Assembly (NCBI RefSeq): GCF_012931845.1
Contig: NZ_CP051884.1
Coordinates: forward strand, 930,001-994,000
Origin: Cellulomonas taurus
GTDB lineage: Bacteria; Actinomycetota; Actinomycetes; Actinomycetales; Cellulomonadaceae
Direction: 5' to 3'
Length of the DNA stretch: 64,000 nt
Both the position numbers and the translations under genes were made by a program. Positions 55,577 to 64,000 of the stretch are shown piece by piece. Within the stretch, counting starts at the first letter, position 1; every line of letters begins with the position of its first letter. The notes beneath the pieces were generated by a model. The model was not told the DNA's origin and searched no databases. It saw only the letters and a list, made by a program, of their open reading frames with translations.

Positions 55577-57100
55577 GTGACCGCATCGTCCGACCTGACC
55601 CGACTCAGTGCCGCCGACCTGGCCGAGAAGCTGGCCGCAGGCGAGGTCTCCAGCGTGGAGGCCACCCAGGCGCACCTGGACCGGATGACCGCCGTCGAAC
55701 CCGCCGTGCACGCGTTCCTGCACGTCTCGGCGGACGAGGCGTTGGCCACCGCCGCCGACATCGACACCCGCCGGGCCGCCGGGGAGCAGCTGCACCCGCT
55801 GGCCGGAGTCCCGATCGCGGTGAAGGACGTCGTCGTCACCCAGGGGCTGCCCACCACCGCCGGCTCGAAGATCCTCGAGGGCTGGGTGCCGCCGTACGAC
55901 GCCACCCTGGTCGAGCGGATCAAGGCCGCCGGGCTGCCGATCCTGGGCAAGACCAACATGGACGAGTTCGCCATGGGGTCCAGCACCGAGCACTCCGCCT
56001 ACGGCGACACCCACAACCCGTGGGACCTGGACCGGATCCCGGGTGGTTCCGGTGGTGGTTCGGCGGCAGCCGTCGCCGCCTTCGAGGCGCCGCTGGCGAT
56101 CGGCACCGACACCGGTGGCTCGATCCGGCAGCCCGCCGCGGTCACCGGCACCGTCGGGGTGAAGCCGACCTACGGCTCGATCTCCCGTTACGGCCTGATC
56201 GCGATGGCGTCCAGCCTGGATCAGGCGGGCCCGGTCACCCGGACCGTGCTGGACTCCGCGTTGCTGCACGAGCTGATCGGCGGCCACGACCCGCGCGACT
56301 CCACCTCGATCCCGGAGCCGCTGCCGTCCCTGGTCGCCGCCGCCCGGCAGGGTGCCACCGGTGACCTGTCCGGTCTGCGGGTCGGTGTCATCACCGAGCT
56401 GCAGGGCGAGGGCTACCAGCCCGGCGTGCTGGCGCGCTTCCACGAGTCGCTGGAGCTGCTGCGCTCGGCCGGTGCCGAGATCGTCGAGGTGTCCTGCCCG
56501 CACTTCGAGTACGCGCTGGGCGCGTACTACCTGATCATGCCGTCCGAGGCGTCCAGCAACCTGGCCAAGTTCGACGGGATGCGCTTCGGTCTGCGGGTCG
56601 AGCCGGAGGACGGTCCTCTCACCGCCGAGCGCGTGATGGCCGCCACCCGTGGCCAGGGCTTCGGTGACGAGGTCAAGCGCCGGGTGATCCTGGGCACCTA
56701 CGCCCTGAGCGCCGGGTACTACGACGCCTACTACGGCAGCGCCCAGAAGGTCCGCACCCTGATCCAGCGGGACTTCGCGAACGCCTTCGCCGCCGCCGAC
56801 GTGCTGGTGTCGCCGACCACGCCGACCACCGCCTTCAAGCTCGGTGAGAAGCTGGACGACCCGCTGGCGATGTACCTGAACGACGTCGCGACCATCCCGG
56901 CGAACCTGGCCGGCATCCCGGGTCTGTCGCTGCCGAGCGGTCTGTCCGACGACGGCCTGCCCGCCGGGTTCCAGGTCCTCGCCCCGGCGAAGGCCGACGA
57001 CCGGCTGTACCGGGTGGGCGCCGCCCTCGAGGCGCTGCTGGAGAAGTCCTGGGGCGGCTCGCTGCTGTCGCAGGCGCCTGAGCTGGAGGTGGGCAAGTGA
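55577..57100 (+). CDS. gatA: Asp/Glu-tRNA amidotransferase subunit A
   Basis: 507-residue amidase-signature subunit that frees ammonia from glutamine. The catalytic Lys83 in AVKDVVV, the cis-Ser158 in PGGSGGGS and the nucleophile Ser182 in DTGGSIRQP are present. The GTG at 55577 is chosen, 6 nt after GGAGGA; a GTG 6 bp earlier would overlap the gatC stop but sits on the ribosome-binding site. The stop overlaps the gatB GTG (GTGA). With GatB and GatC it forms correctly charged Gln- and/or Asn-tRNA. Confidence 0.96.
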   Translation: MTASSDLTRLSAADLAEKLAAGEVSSVEATQAHLDRMTAVEPAVHAFLHVSADEALATAADIDTRRAAGEQLHPLAGVPIAVKDVVVTQGLPTTAGSKILEGWVPPYDATLVERIKAAGLPILGKTNMDEFAMGSSTEHSAYGDTHNPWDLDRIPGGSGGGSAAAVAAFEAPLAIGTDTGGSIRQPAAVTGTVGVKPTYGSISRYGLIAMASSLDQAGPVTRTVLDSALLHELIGGHDPRDSTSIPEPLPSLVAAARQGATGDLSGLRVGVITELQGEGYQPGVLARFHESLELLRSAGAEIVEVSCPHFEYALGAYYLIMPSEASSNLAKFDGMRFGLRVEPEDGPLTAERVMAATRGQGFGDEVKRRVILGTYALSAGYYDAYYGSAQKVRTLIQRDFANAFAAADVLVSPTTPTTAFKLGEKLDDPLAMYLNDVATIPANLAGIPGLSLPSGLSDDGLPAGFQVLAPAKADDRLYRVGAALEALLEKSWGGSLLSQAPELEVGK

Positions 57101-58599
57101 GCGTCGTCGATCTGGTCGACTACGACGAGGCGGTCAGCCGCTTCGACCCGGTGATCGGCATCGAGGTGCACGTCGAGCTCGGCACCGCCACCAAGATGTT
57201 CGACGCCGCGCCGCAGACCTTCGGCGCTGAGCCGAACACCGCCGTCACCCCGGTGTCCCTGGGCCTGCCCGGCGCGCTGCCGGTGGTCAACGGGGTCGCC
57301 GTGGAGTACGCGATCCGGATCGGTCTCGCGCTGAACTGCGAGATCGCCGAGACCTGCCGCTTCGCCCGGAAGAACTACTTCTACCCGGACGTGCCGAAGA
57401 ACTTCCAGACCTCGCAGTATGACGAGCCGATCGCCTTCGACGGGTGGATCGACGTCGAGCTGGAGGACGGCACGGTGTTCCGGGTGGACATCGAGCGGGC
57501 GCACATGGAGGAGGACGCCGGGAAGAACACCCACGTGGGTGGTTCGACCGGTCGTATCCAGGGTGCCGACCACTCGCTGGTCGACTACAACCGCGCCGGG
57601 ATCCCGCTGGTGGAGATCGTCACCCGGCCGATCACCGGTGCCGGTGAACGTGCGCCGGAGGTGGCCCGCGCCTACGTGCAGACCCTCCGGGACATCTTCC
57701 GCGCGTTGGAGGTCTCCGAAGCACGCATGGAGCGCGGCAACGTCCGTGCCGACGTGAACGTGTCCCTGCGGCCGACCCCCGAGTCGCCGTTGGGCACCCG
57801 CACCGAGACCAAGAACGTGAACTCGTTCCGGTCGGTGGAGCGGGCGGTCCGGTATGAGATCAGCCGCCAGGCGGCCGTGCTGGACGAGCAGGGCACCGTC
57901 ATCCAGGAGACCCGGCACTGGCACGAGGACACCGGGATCACCACCTCGGGCCGGATCAAGTCCGACGCCGAGGACTACCGGTACTTCCCGGAGCCGGATC
58001 TGGTGCCGGTCGCCCCGTCCCGGGAGTGGGTGGAGGAGATCCGGTCGAACCTGCCCGAGCTGCCCGCGGCCCGTCGTCGCCGGTTGCAGGGCGAGTGGGG
58101 CTACTCCGACCCGGAGATGCGCGACGTGATCAACGCCGGTGCGGTGGAGCTGATCGAGTCCACCGTCGCCGCGGGTTCCAGCCCGGCCGCTGCCCGCAAG
58201 TGGTGGATGGGTGAGCTGGCCCGGACCGCGAAGACCCAGGAGGTCGAGCTGGCCGAGCTGCCGATCACCCCGACGCAGATCGGGCAGCTGCAGCAGCTGG
58301 TCGACGCCGGTCGGATCAACGACAAGCTCGCCCGCCAGGTGCTGGAGGGCGTGCTGTCCGGCGAGGGCGACCCGGAGCAGGTCGTGGTGGCCCGTGGACT
58401 GGAGGTCGTCTCCGACGACGGCCCGCTGCTCGAGGCGATCGACGCGGCGCTGGCCTCGCAGCCGGACATCGCGGACAAGATCCGCTCCGGCAACCTCGGA
58501 CCGGTGGGCGCGATCATCGGTGCGGTGATGAAGGCGACCCGGGGCCAGGCGGACGCCGGTCGCGTGCGCGAGCTGGTCCTGGAGCGCGTCCAGGGCTGA
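57097..58599 (+). CDS. gatB: Asp/Glu-tRNA amidotransferase subunit B
   Basis: 500-residue GatB, the tRNA-binding kinase-like subunit. [16 protein letters not shown] opens the cradle domain, [18 protein letters not shown] is the ATP/substrate signature, and a C-terminal helical YqeY-like tail (about 420-500) follows. The GTG at 57097 overlaps the gatA stop by 4 bp. A 13-bp hairpin follows at 58611. Unlike in mycobacteria, no pfkA lies between gatA and gatB. Confidence 0.96.
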   Translation: MSVVDLVDYDEAVSRFDPVIGIEVHVELGTATKMFDAAPQTFGAEPNTAVTPVSLGLPGALPVVNGVAVEYAIRIGLALNCEIAETCRFARKNYFYPDVPKNFQTSQYDEPIAFDGWIDVELEDGTVFRVDIERAHMEEDAGKNTHVGGSTGRIQGADHSLVDYNRAGIPLVEIVTRPITGAGERAPEVARAYVQTLRDIFRALEVSEARMERGNVRADVNVSLRPTPESPLGTRTETKNVNSFRSVERAVRYEISRQAAVLDEQGTVIQETRHWHEDTGITTSGRIKSDAEDYRYFPEPDLVPVAPSREWVEEIRSNLPELPAARRRRLQGEWGYSDPEMRDVINAGAVELIESTVAAGSSPAAARKWWMGELARTAKTQEVELAELPITPTQIGQLQQLVDAGRINDKLARQVLEGVLSGEGDPEQVVVARGLEVVSDDGPLLEAIDAALASQPDIADKIRSGNLGPVGAIIGAVMKATRGQADAGRVRELVLERVQG

Positions 58600-58610
58600 C
58601 ACGGCAGGTC

Positions 58611-58643
58611 GACGGCGCGGGCGGATGCATCGCCCGCGCCGTC
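58611..58643 (+). terminator. gatCAB terminator
   Basis: Perfect 13-bp stem (58611-58623 with 58631-58643), 7-nt loop, 11 bp after the gatB stop. Confidence 0.75.
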
Positions 58644-58703
58644 GCCATGTCCGCGTAACACGCCGGTCCTAGCATCGACCTCGGTACCGACACAGGAGGA
58701 GTC

Positions 58704-59249
58704 ATGGACAAGCCCACCCTCGAGGGGGAGATGGTCCGGCTGCGCCCGGTGCGGGCCGACGACGCTGCGCACATGTGGGAGATGGTGAACGACCCGGAGG
58801 CGATGCGGACCACCGGCACCACCGACACCTTCACCCGGCAGCAGATCGACCGCTGGTGCGCGACCGTCGCCGACCAGCCGGGGCGGATCGATCTGGCGAT
58901 CACCGCGAACCGGTCGGACGACTTCCTGGGCGAGATCGTGCTGAACGACATCGACGACACCCTGCGCAGTGCGAACATGCGGCTGGTCATGCGCCCGGGA
59001 TATCGCGGTCGCGGCTACGGGACCGAGGCGATCGAGCTGGTGCTCGGCCTGGCGTTCGACGGTATCGGCACCCACCGGGTGGAGCTGGACGTGCTCAGCA
59101 TCAACGCCCGTGCGCACTCGCTGTACGAGAACATCGGTTTCCGCCACGAGGGCCGACGCCGGGACGCCTACCGCGACGGCGACGGCTGGTGCGACGCGAT
59201 CATCATGTCGATGCTGGAGGACGAGTACCGCGCACTGCGCGGGGTGTGA
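58704..59249 (+). CDS. GNAT acetyltransferase, RimJ/RimL-like
   Basis: 181-residue GNAT protein of the RimJ/RimL/SpeG kind. It has LEGEMVRLRPVRADD at the start, the acetyl-CoA loop MRPGYRGRGYGTEA (about 94-107), and ENIGFRHEGRRRDAYRDG near the C-terminus, typical for N-terminal protein or small-amine acetyltransferases. AGGAGGAGTC directly precedes the ATG. It stands alone between two hairpins, so it is a single-gene unit; the acceptor is unknown. Confidence 0.9.
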   Translation: MDKPTLEGEMVRLRPVRADDAAHMWEMVNDPEAMRTTGTTDTFTRQQIDRWCATVADQPGRIDLAITANRSDDFLGEIVLNDIDDTLRSANMRLVMRPGYRGRGYGTEAIELVLGLAFDGIGTHRVELDVLSINARAHSLYENIGFRHEGRRRDAYRDGDGWCDAIIMSMLEDEYRALRGV

Positions 59250-59252
59250 ACA

Positions 59253-59291
59253 CGGCGAAGGGCCGACCCCATCGGGGTCGGCCCTTCGCCG
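59253..59291. terminator. Bidirectional terminator
   Basis: Perfect 18-bp stem (59253-59270 with 59274-59291) and 3-nt loop between the convergent GNAT and DoxX genes. It serves both strands. Confidence 0.85.
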
Positions 59292-59305
59292 ATGTCAGCA
59301 GGTGC

Positions 59306-59884
59306 TCAGCGCAGCCACTGGTTCTTCTGGACGATCGGCAGGCGGCTCCACATCTTGCCCAGGCCCCAGGTGTCGCCGGCGTAGGTCAGGGCGACCAGGA
59401 TCAGGACCAGCGCGTAGATGACGTGGTAGTCGACGAACGGGTTGGTGCCGGTGCCGCTGGCGCCGACCGGCCACTCGGCCAGCCACATCATGGCCATCAC
59501 CAGGGTGCCGGAGACGGCGGCCACGCGGGTGCCGATGCCGAGCATCACGGCCAGGCCGATCGCGAGCATGCCGAGCATGAACAGCACGTCGCTGGCGGGG
59601 CTGGCGATGCCGTTGAAGAAGCCCTGCAGCGGGCCGGTGGCGGCGAAGGTCAGGAAGCCCTGCGAGGGCTTGCCGCCGTGGATCCAGGCGTCGGCCGACG
59701 CGGTGGAGAAGTTCAGACCGAAGGTCTTGTCCAGGAAGGCCCAGAGGAAGATGAAGCCGGTCGCGTAGCGCAGGACGGCCAGAGTCCGGCGAGCCGGAGC
59801 AGAGGTGAGCACGTCCTCCTGAGTACGGACGGCCGGCGTTGCGGCGACGGGGGCGGCGGCGCTGGGTGCGGTGGTGGCGGTCAT
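59306..59884 (-). CDS. DoxX-family membrane protein
   Basis: 192 residues with four predicted membrane helices, starting with VLRYATGFIFLWAFLDKTFG (about 38-57), two around 95-140, and a last one near 165-182. The cytoplasmic N-terminal 30 residues are Ala/Thr/Pro-rich. The layout fits DoxX/DoxD-type quinone-linked or redox-stress membrane proteins. The ATG at 59884 is preceded by GGAGAG; an ATG 30 bp upstream is less well placed. The 238 bp upstream to the photolyase stop hold nothing I recognise. Confidence 0.88.
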   Translation of the reverse strand: MTATTAPSAAAPVAATPAVRTQEDVLTSAPARRTLAVLRYATGFIFLWAFLDKTFGLNFSTASADAWIHGGKPSQGFLTFAATGPLQGFFNGIASPASDVLFMLGMLAIGLAVMLGIGTRVAAVSGTLVMAMMWLAEWPVGASGTGTNPFVDYHVIYALVLILVALTYAGDTWGLGKMWSRLPIVQKNQWLR

Positions 59885-60122
59885 GTCTCGGCTCTCCGGT
59901 TCGTTCGGTGCCATCTTTGTGATGGTTTTCCCAATGTGCTGCATCGAACGCGCGGATGTCCGGGTCGAAGGTCCCGAGGTGGTCCCGGGAGGGCGACTGA
60001 TCGGGTGAGACAAGGCGACTGAGGCGATTTCCGTGGGCCGTTGGTCCCAGGAAAACGCCCAGCCGGGTCGGCGAGGGCCGGGCGGACCGGGAGAGCGGTG
60101 CTGGACGGGTAGGACCTAGTAC

Positions 60123-61481
60123 CTATCGGCGTCGATGCTCCTGGTAGGCGTCCAACGTGGCGGCCCGCTCGGCGGCGTGATCGACCATCGGTGCCGGGTA
60201 GTCCGGGGCCGCCGACTCGGGCAGCTTCCACGGCTCGTGCACCGCCTTGCCCGGGATGTCGCGCAGCTCGGGCACCCAGCGGCGGACGTACCGACCCTCG
60301 GGGTCGTAGGTGAGTCCCTGCCGCACCGGGTTGAACACCCGGAAGTACGGCGCCGCGTCGCGTCCGGTCCCGGCCACCCACTGCCAGTTCAGCTGGTTCT
60401 GCGGCACGTCCCCGTCCACCAGCCAGGCCATGAAGTGCTCCGCGCCGCGCTGCCACCGGACGTGCAGGTCCTTGACCAGGAAGGAGGCGACCACCATCCG
60501 CACCCGGTTGTGCATCCAGCCCTCGGCCAGCAGCTGCCGCATCCCGGCGTCGACCAGGGGATAGCCGGTCCGCCCGGCGGCCCAGGTCTCCAGCGCATGG
60601 CGTTCATCGGCACCCTCGGCCCAGGAGTCCTCGGGCAGCACGGTGGTCAGCGAGGTGTCCCGGGCCGACGGACTGTGGAACAGCACATCGGCGTGGAAGT
60701 CGCGCCAAGCGATCTGACCCCGGAAGGTATCGGCGGCCACCGACCGGCGATGCGCCAGGTCGGCCAGGATGGTGCGCGGGTGGATCTCGCCCCACTTCAA
60801 CGGCACCGACAGGCGCGAGGTGCTGTCCAGGTCGGGTCGGTCGCGTTCGGCCTTGTACTGCGCCAGCGGGCCGGCCAGCATCTGCGCCCACCGGTCCAGC
60901 GCCGCCTCCTCACCGGCCTCCGGCAAGGTCAGACCCTCCGGCGGCTCGGCCCGCGGCAGGTCATCGGAACGCACCCCGTCGACCAACTGCAACCGCCGCC
61001 GCGCCGCGTGCTGATCCGGGGCGGGGGAGTGCCAGCCGTGGTCCTGCCACGCGCGCCGGAACGGGGTGAACACCTTGTAGCCCTCGCCGCCCCCGGTACG
61101 CACCCGGCCCGGGGTGACCGCATAGGGCGACCCGGTGCGGATCAGCGGCACGTCCAGCGCGTCCTCCACCCGGCGGTCGCGCCCGCGGCCGGTGGGCGCC
61201 GCATCGGTGGCGATGTGCACCGCCTCCGCCTCGACCTCCGCGGCCAGCGCCGGGATCACGGCATCCGGACGGCCGTGACGGACCACCAGGTGCCCGCCGA
61301 GCTGCTCGTCCAGCGCCCGCAGGCTGCTGACCAGGTAGGCGCGCCGCGGCGTCCCGGCGGACTCCCACAGGTCCGGGTCGAGGACGAACACCGGGAGGAC
61401 GTCACCGGAGTCGGCCGCCGCCATCAGGGCGGGGTTGTCGCCGATCCGCAGGTCGCGGCGGAACCAGTGCAGTGCTGTCAC
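60123..61481 (-). CDS. phr: Class I deoxyribodipyrimidine photolyase
   Basis: 452-residue photolyase/cryptochrome-family protein. The N-terminal alpha/beta antenna domain opens TALHWFRRDLRIGDNPAL. The C-terminal FAD domain carries GRTGYPLVDAGMRQLLAEGW, then MHNRVRM and the NQLNWQWVAGTGRDAAPYFR signature that includes the Trp/Asn set of CPD photolyases. It repairs UV-induced pyrimidine dimers with blue light. The GTG at 61481 is chosen because TACCGT lies 7 nt before it; the open frame continues 72 codons upstream without family similarity. Confidence 0.95.
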   Translation of the reverse strand: MTALHWFRRDLRIGDNPALMAAADSGDVLPVFVLDPDLWESAGTPRRAYLVSSLRALDEQLGGHLVVRHGRPDAVIPALAAEVEAEAVHIATDAAPTGRGRDRRVEDALDVPLIRTGSPYAVTPGRVRTGGGEGYKVFTPFRRAWQDHGWHSPAPDQHAARRRLQLVDGVRSDDLPRAEPPEGLTLPEAGEEAALDRWAQMLAGPLAQYKAERDRPDLDSTSRLSVPLKWGEIHPRTILADLAHRRSVAADTFRGQIAWRDFHADVLFHSPSARDTSLTTVLPEDSWAEGADERHALETWAAGRTGYPLVDAGMRQLLAEGWMHNRVRMVVASFLVKDLHVRWQRGAEHFMAWLVDGDVPQNQLNWQWVAGTGRDAAPYFRVFNPVRQGLTYDPEGRYVRRWVPELRDIPGKAVHEPWKLPESAAPDYPAPMVDHAAERAATLDAYQEHRRR

Positions 61482-61488
61482 CGCGGTC

Positions 61489-61494
61489 ACGGTA
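61489..61494 (-). promoter_or_regulatory. -10 box of leaderless photolyase gene
   Basis: TACCGT on the minus strand, 7 nt before the GTG at 61481. Confidence 0.6.
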
Positions 61495-61740
61495 GCCAGC
61501 ACCGACCTGGACGGCGACCCGGGCGCGGGTGAACGGGCCCGCACGAGTCGAGGCACCACCGGCCCGGGCGATGAGCCGATGATGCCTCGACGTTCGTTCC
61601 CCGGGAGCGGGTCGGCGTCCCCGGGAGTCAGCGGGCCGCCGAGCTCGTGGCTCGCGTGATCCGCGACGCCAGACTGCCCTGGGCCCGAGCCGGTCACCTA
61701 GGCCGCAAGTCCCACCGGGCGGCCCGCGCGAACCCGCCGA

Positions 61741-62496
61741 TCACGCCACCTGGTCGGCGTGCGCGCTGATCGCGTCCCGCAGGTAGCCGGCCAGGCCGGG
61801 GGCCACCGCGTCGTAGGTCGCCGCGAACCGGGTGTCCTCGACGTACATCGCCCCCACGCAGCGGTACGTCGCGGCGTCCGGGACCCAGAACGTGCTCAGC
61901 CATGCGTGGTGCCGGGCCACCAGGGCGCGGGTGCGCTGGTCCTCGGCCGGGACCCCGCCGGTCATCAGCTCGGCCAGCTCCCGGTTCACCGCGTCGGCCT
62001 CGGCGACGTTCGCCCGGCGCTCGTCCTCGGTCATCGCCTCCCAGCGGGCGGCGCTGTGATCGACCTCGGGGCCACCCCAGCGGTCGCGGGCCTCCTGCTC
62101 GTACCGGCGGTGGTCGAATCCCTCGTACAGGGCATCGGCGGTCATGGTGGTGCCTCCTTCCAGGGCGGTGAGCGTGTCGGCGACGGTGCGCGCGAGGCGG
62201 TCCAGCTGGTCACGCTGGGCCAGCAGCCGGTCGAGGTGCGCTCGCAGCGCGGTGACCCGGTCGGTGCCGGAATCGAGCGCAACGGCGATCTCGGCCAGCG
62301 GCAGTCCCAGGTGCCGCAGCACCAGGATCTCCTGCAGGCGCAGGAGCTCCGCCGGCCCGTAACTCCGCTGGCAGCCCGACCCGATGCCGAGCGGACGCAG
62401 CAGCCCGATCGCGTCGTAATGCCGCAGCGTGCGCGAAGTCACCCCGGACAGACGGACCACCTCGCTGGTGGTCCACGGGCCGCCGTCGACGTGCAC
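61741..62496 (-). CDS. TipA-like MerR-family regulator
   Basis: 251 residues: an N-terminal MerR DNA-binding domain (WTTSEVVRLSGVTSRTLRHY, about 8-27), a dimerisation helix (about 80-115), and a C-terminal TipAS drug-sensing domain (FDHRRYEQEARDRWG onward, about 127-251). TipA-type proteins respond to thiopeptide-like compounds and activate efflux or tip genes. The GTG at 62496 is preferred, since GGGGGA lies about 8 nt before it; a GTG at 62535 would add 13 residues. A perfect palindrome with a TTGACG -35 box lies upstream and suggests autoregulation. Confidence 0.9.
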   Translation of the reverse strand: MHVDGGPWTTSEVVRLSGVTSRTLRHYDAIGLLRPLGIGSGCQRSYGPAELLRLQEILVLRHLGLPLAEIAVALDSGTDRVTALRAHLDRLLAQRDQLDRLARTVADTLTALEGGTTMTADALYEGFDHRRYEQEARDRWGGPEVDHSAARWEAMTEDERRANVAEADAVNRELAELMTGGVPAEDQRTRALVARHHAWLSTFWVPDAATYRCVGAMYVEDTRFAATYDAVAPGLAGYLRDAISAHADQVA

Positions 62497-62543
62497 GTGC
62501 TCATCCCCCTTCGTGGTGATGTGGACGCGGATCACCGTTCCAG

Positions 62544-62558
62544 TTGACGCTACGTCAA
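62544..62558. promoter_or_regulatory. Palindromic operator between TipA-like and fusion genes
   Basis: TTGACGCTACGTCAA: 6-bp perfect arms and a 3-bp centre. Each arm reads as a -35-like TTGACG on its own strand, so one MerR-type site may control both the regulator (minus) and the pterin-dehydratase/glyoxalase gene (plus). Confidence 0.6.
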
Positions 62559-62597
62559 GGGCAAGCGGATGTCGGTGGCCGCTGTCACCCTGGTCGC

Positions 62598-63248
62598 ATG
62601 ACCGAGCGCATCGACTCCGCCACCGCCACCCGGTACGCCGACCCGCGGCACTGGCGGGTGCTGCTGCGCACCCTGGCGGCTGCCTTCCGGCCCGCCGACT
62701 ACGCCACCGGCGCGAGCTTCGCCGCCGAGGTGGCCGCGTTGGCCGAGGCCCAGCAGCACCATCCCGAGCTGACCCTGTCCTGGGGGCGGGTCGGTGTCGT
62801 GGTGACCAGCCACGACGCCGGAGGGCTGACCGTCAAGGACCTGCGGCTCGCGACCGCGATCAGCGACCTGGCCGACCGGATGGGCGTTCCGGGCGCCCCG
62901 GAGACCCTGAGCGTGCACGAGGTGGCGATCGACGCGCTGGACATCCCGTCGGTCCGGCCGTTCTGGCGTGCGGTGCTCGGCTACGTCGACGACGGGGAGG
63001 ACGCGCTGGTCGATCCGACCGGTGTCTCGCCCGCGTACTGGTTCCAGCAGATGGACGAGCCCCGGCCGCAGCGCAACCGGATCCACCTGGACGTCACGGT
63101 GCCGCACGACCAGGCCCAGGCACGGGTGACCGCAGCGCTCGCGGCGGGTGGGGTGCTGGTGTCCGACCGGCGGGCACCAGCGTTCTGGGTGCTGGCCGAC
63201 CCGGAGGGCAACGAGGCGTGCATCTGCACCTGGCAGGCGCGGGACTGA
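62598..63248 (+). CDS. Pterin-4a-carbinolamine dehydratase/glyoxalase fusion
   Basis: 216 residues in two parts. The first (about 30-100) has the PCD/DCoH layout: EAQQHHPELTLSWGRVGV and the following LTVKDLRLATAIS carry the paired His and the Asp expected of the dehydratase site. The second (about 110-216) is a glyoxalase/VOC-type domain beginning VHEVAIDALDIPSVRPFW and ending VLADPEGNEACICTW. The substrate is uncertain. The ATG at 62598 is chosen over an upstream in-frame codon inside the operator. It is divergent from the TipA-like gene. Confidence 0.85.
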   Translation: MTERIDSATATRYADPRHWRVLLRTLAAAFRPADYATGASFAAEVAALAEAQQHHPELTLSWGRVGVVVTSHDAGGLTVKDLRLATAISDLADRMGVPGAPETLSVHEVAIDALDIPSVRPFWRAVLGYVDDGEDALVDPTGVSPAYWFQQMDEPRPQRNRIHLDVTVPHDQAQARVTAALAAGGVLVSDRRAPAFWVLADPEGNEACICTWQARD

Positions 63249-63314
63249 CGCCGCGTCTCACCGGCTGGTCGATCACTGGCCGGACGGCTGTCACCAGAAC
63301 CTGCGTCTGCGTCG

Positions 63315-63320
63315 TACCGT
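63315..63320 (+). promoter_or_regulatory. -10 box of leaderless ilvD
   Basis: TACCGT, 6 nt before the ATG at 63327; with only 78 bp upstream and a leaderless start there is no room for an attenuator or riboswitch. Confidence 0.6.
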
Positions 63321-63326
63321 GACGCC

Positions 63327-64000
63327 ATGAGTCGTCCGCTGCGCTCTCGTACCTCCACCCACGGCCGCAACATGGCCGGTGCCCGCGCCCTCTGGCGTGC
63401 GACCGGCATGGGGTCCGAGGACTTCGGCAAGCCGATCATCGCGATCGCCAACTCGTACACCCAGTTCGTCCCGGGTCACGTGCACCTCAAGGACATGGGC
63501 GACCTGGTGGCCTCGGCGATCCAGGATGCCGGGGGCGTCGCGAAGGAGTTCAACACCATCGCGGTGGACGACGGCATCGCGATGGGCCACGCCGGGATGC
63601 TCTACTCGCTGCCCAGCCGCGATCTGATCGCGGACTCGGTGGAGTACATGGTGCAGGCGCACTGCGCCGACGCGCTGGTCTGCATCTCCAACTGCGACAA
63701 GATCACCCCGGGCATGCTCAACGCGGCGCTGCGGCTGAACATCCCGGTGATCTTCGTGTCCGGCGGGCCGATGGAGGCCGGCAAGGCGGTGATCACCGAC
63801 GGCGTCGCGAAGACCCCGCTGAACCTGATCAACGCGATCAACTACTCCGCCGACGACAACGTCTCCGACGAGTCGCTGGCGCGGGTGGAGGAGAACGCCT
63901 GCCCGACCTGTGGCTCCTGCTCCGGGATGTTCACCGCCAACTCGATGAACTGCCTCACCGAGGCCCTCGGCCTGTCGCTGCCGGGCAACGGCTCCACCCT
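63327..64000 (+). CDS. ilvD: Dihydroxy-acid dehydratase, 5' part
   Basis: First 224 residues of IlvD, which dehydrates dihydroxy acids in valine, leucine and isoleucine synthesis. The N-terminal [20 protein letters not shown] and two iron-sulfur cluster motifs are present: [10 protein letters not shown] near residue 120 and [19 protein letters not shown] near 193-211. The coding frame runs off the window. The ATG at 63327 follows a leaderless -10 box. Confidence 0.96.
   Translation, partial: MSRPLRSRTSTHGRNMAGARALWRATGMGSEDFGKPIIAIANSYTQFVPGHVHLKDMGDLVASAIQDAGGVAKEFNTIAVDDGIAMGHAGMLYSLPSRDLIADSVEYMVQAHCADALVCISNCDKITPGMLNAALRLNIPVIFVSGGPMEAGKAVITDGVAKTPLNLINAINYSADDNVSDESLARVEENACPTCGSCSGMFTANSMNCLTEALGLSLPGNGST

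Noticed and set aside
63249..63326. Riboswitch or attenuator before ilvD
   Set aside because: The -10 box abuts the start codon, so the message is probably leaderless; no leader hairpin fits in the space.

Overview
The window is about 64 kb of very GC-rich DNA from an actinobacterium. The 16S sequence, the leaderless GTG/ATG starts and the gene content point to Cellulomonas or a close relative in Cellulomonadaceae; this placement is an inference, since no database was searched. The gene order etfBA - cysteine desulfurase - mnmA - MetE-like - ligA - gatCAB is a known actinobacterial core neighbourhood. Coding is dense, and 1-4 bp start/stop overlaps are common.

Region 1 (1-12.7 kb) looks like a plant-oligosaccharide uptake and debranching locus. 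It holds the end of a solute-binding protein, two ABC permeases, a GH95 alpha-L-fucosidase, a GH42 beta-galactosidase, a GH31 alpha-xylosidase (YicI type), a LacI-type repressor and a GH1 beta-glucosidase. None of the glycosidases has a signal peptide. The enzyme set matches stepwise intracellular breakdown of fucosylated xyloglucan oligosaccharides. Three LacI-type operators and a 350-bp intergenic repeat cluster lie inside the locus.

Region 2 (12.7-21.8 kb) carries a small putative Zn-binding protein, two alpha/beta hydrolases, a DivIVA/Scy-like protein with 29 consecutive 11-residue repeats, a membrane protein with a long disordered tail, a lipoprotein, and a thioredoxin-TPR protein that lacks the redox cysteines.

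Region 3 (21.8-27.7 kb) is a complete rrn operon (16S-23S-5S). It has two tandem promoters, a boxA-like leader, a spacer without tRNA genes and a strong terminator. About 550 bp of apparently empty DNA follows.

Region 4 (28.2-40.6 kb) is alpha-glucan and trehalose metabolism. A glgE-treS-mak-glgB operon on the minus strand encodes the whole GlgE route from trehalose to branched glucan. It is flanked by divergent glgP and by glgX, which converges on glgP.

Region 5 (40.6-58.6 kb) is the conserved core: etfBA, a divergent phosphotransferase, cysteine desulfurase-mnmA-MetE-like-membrane protein, ligA-GNAT, and gatCAB. It is interrupted by two small paralogous XRE regulators that share an unusual operator, and by a large LuxR-family (LAL) regulator preceded by a candidate 37-residue protein.

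Region 6 (58.6-64 kb) has a GNAT acetyltransferase, a DoxX membrane protein, a class I photolyase, a TipA-like MerR regulator next to a palindromic operator, a pterin-dehydratase/glyoxalase fusion and the 5' part of ilvD. Many genes have a TANNNT box 6-8 nt before the start codon, indicating leaderless transcription.
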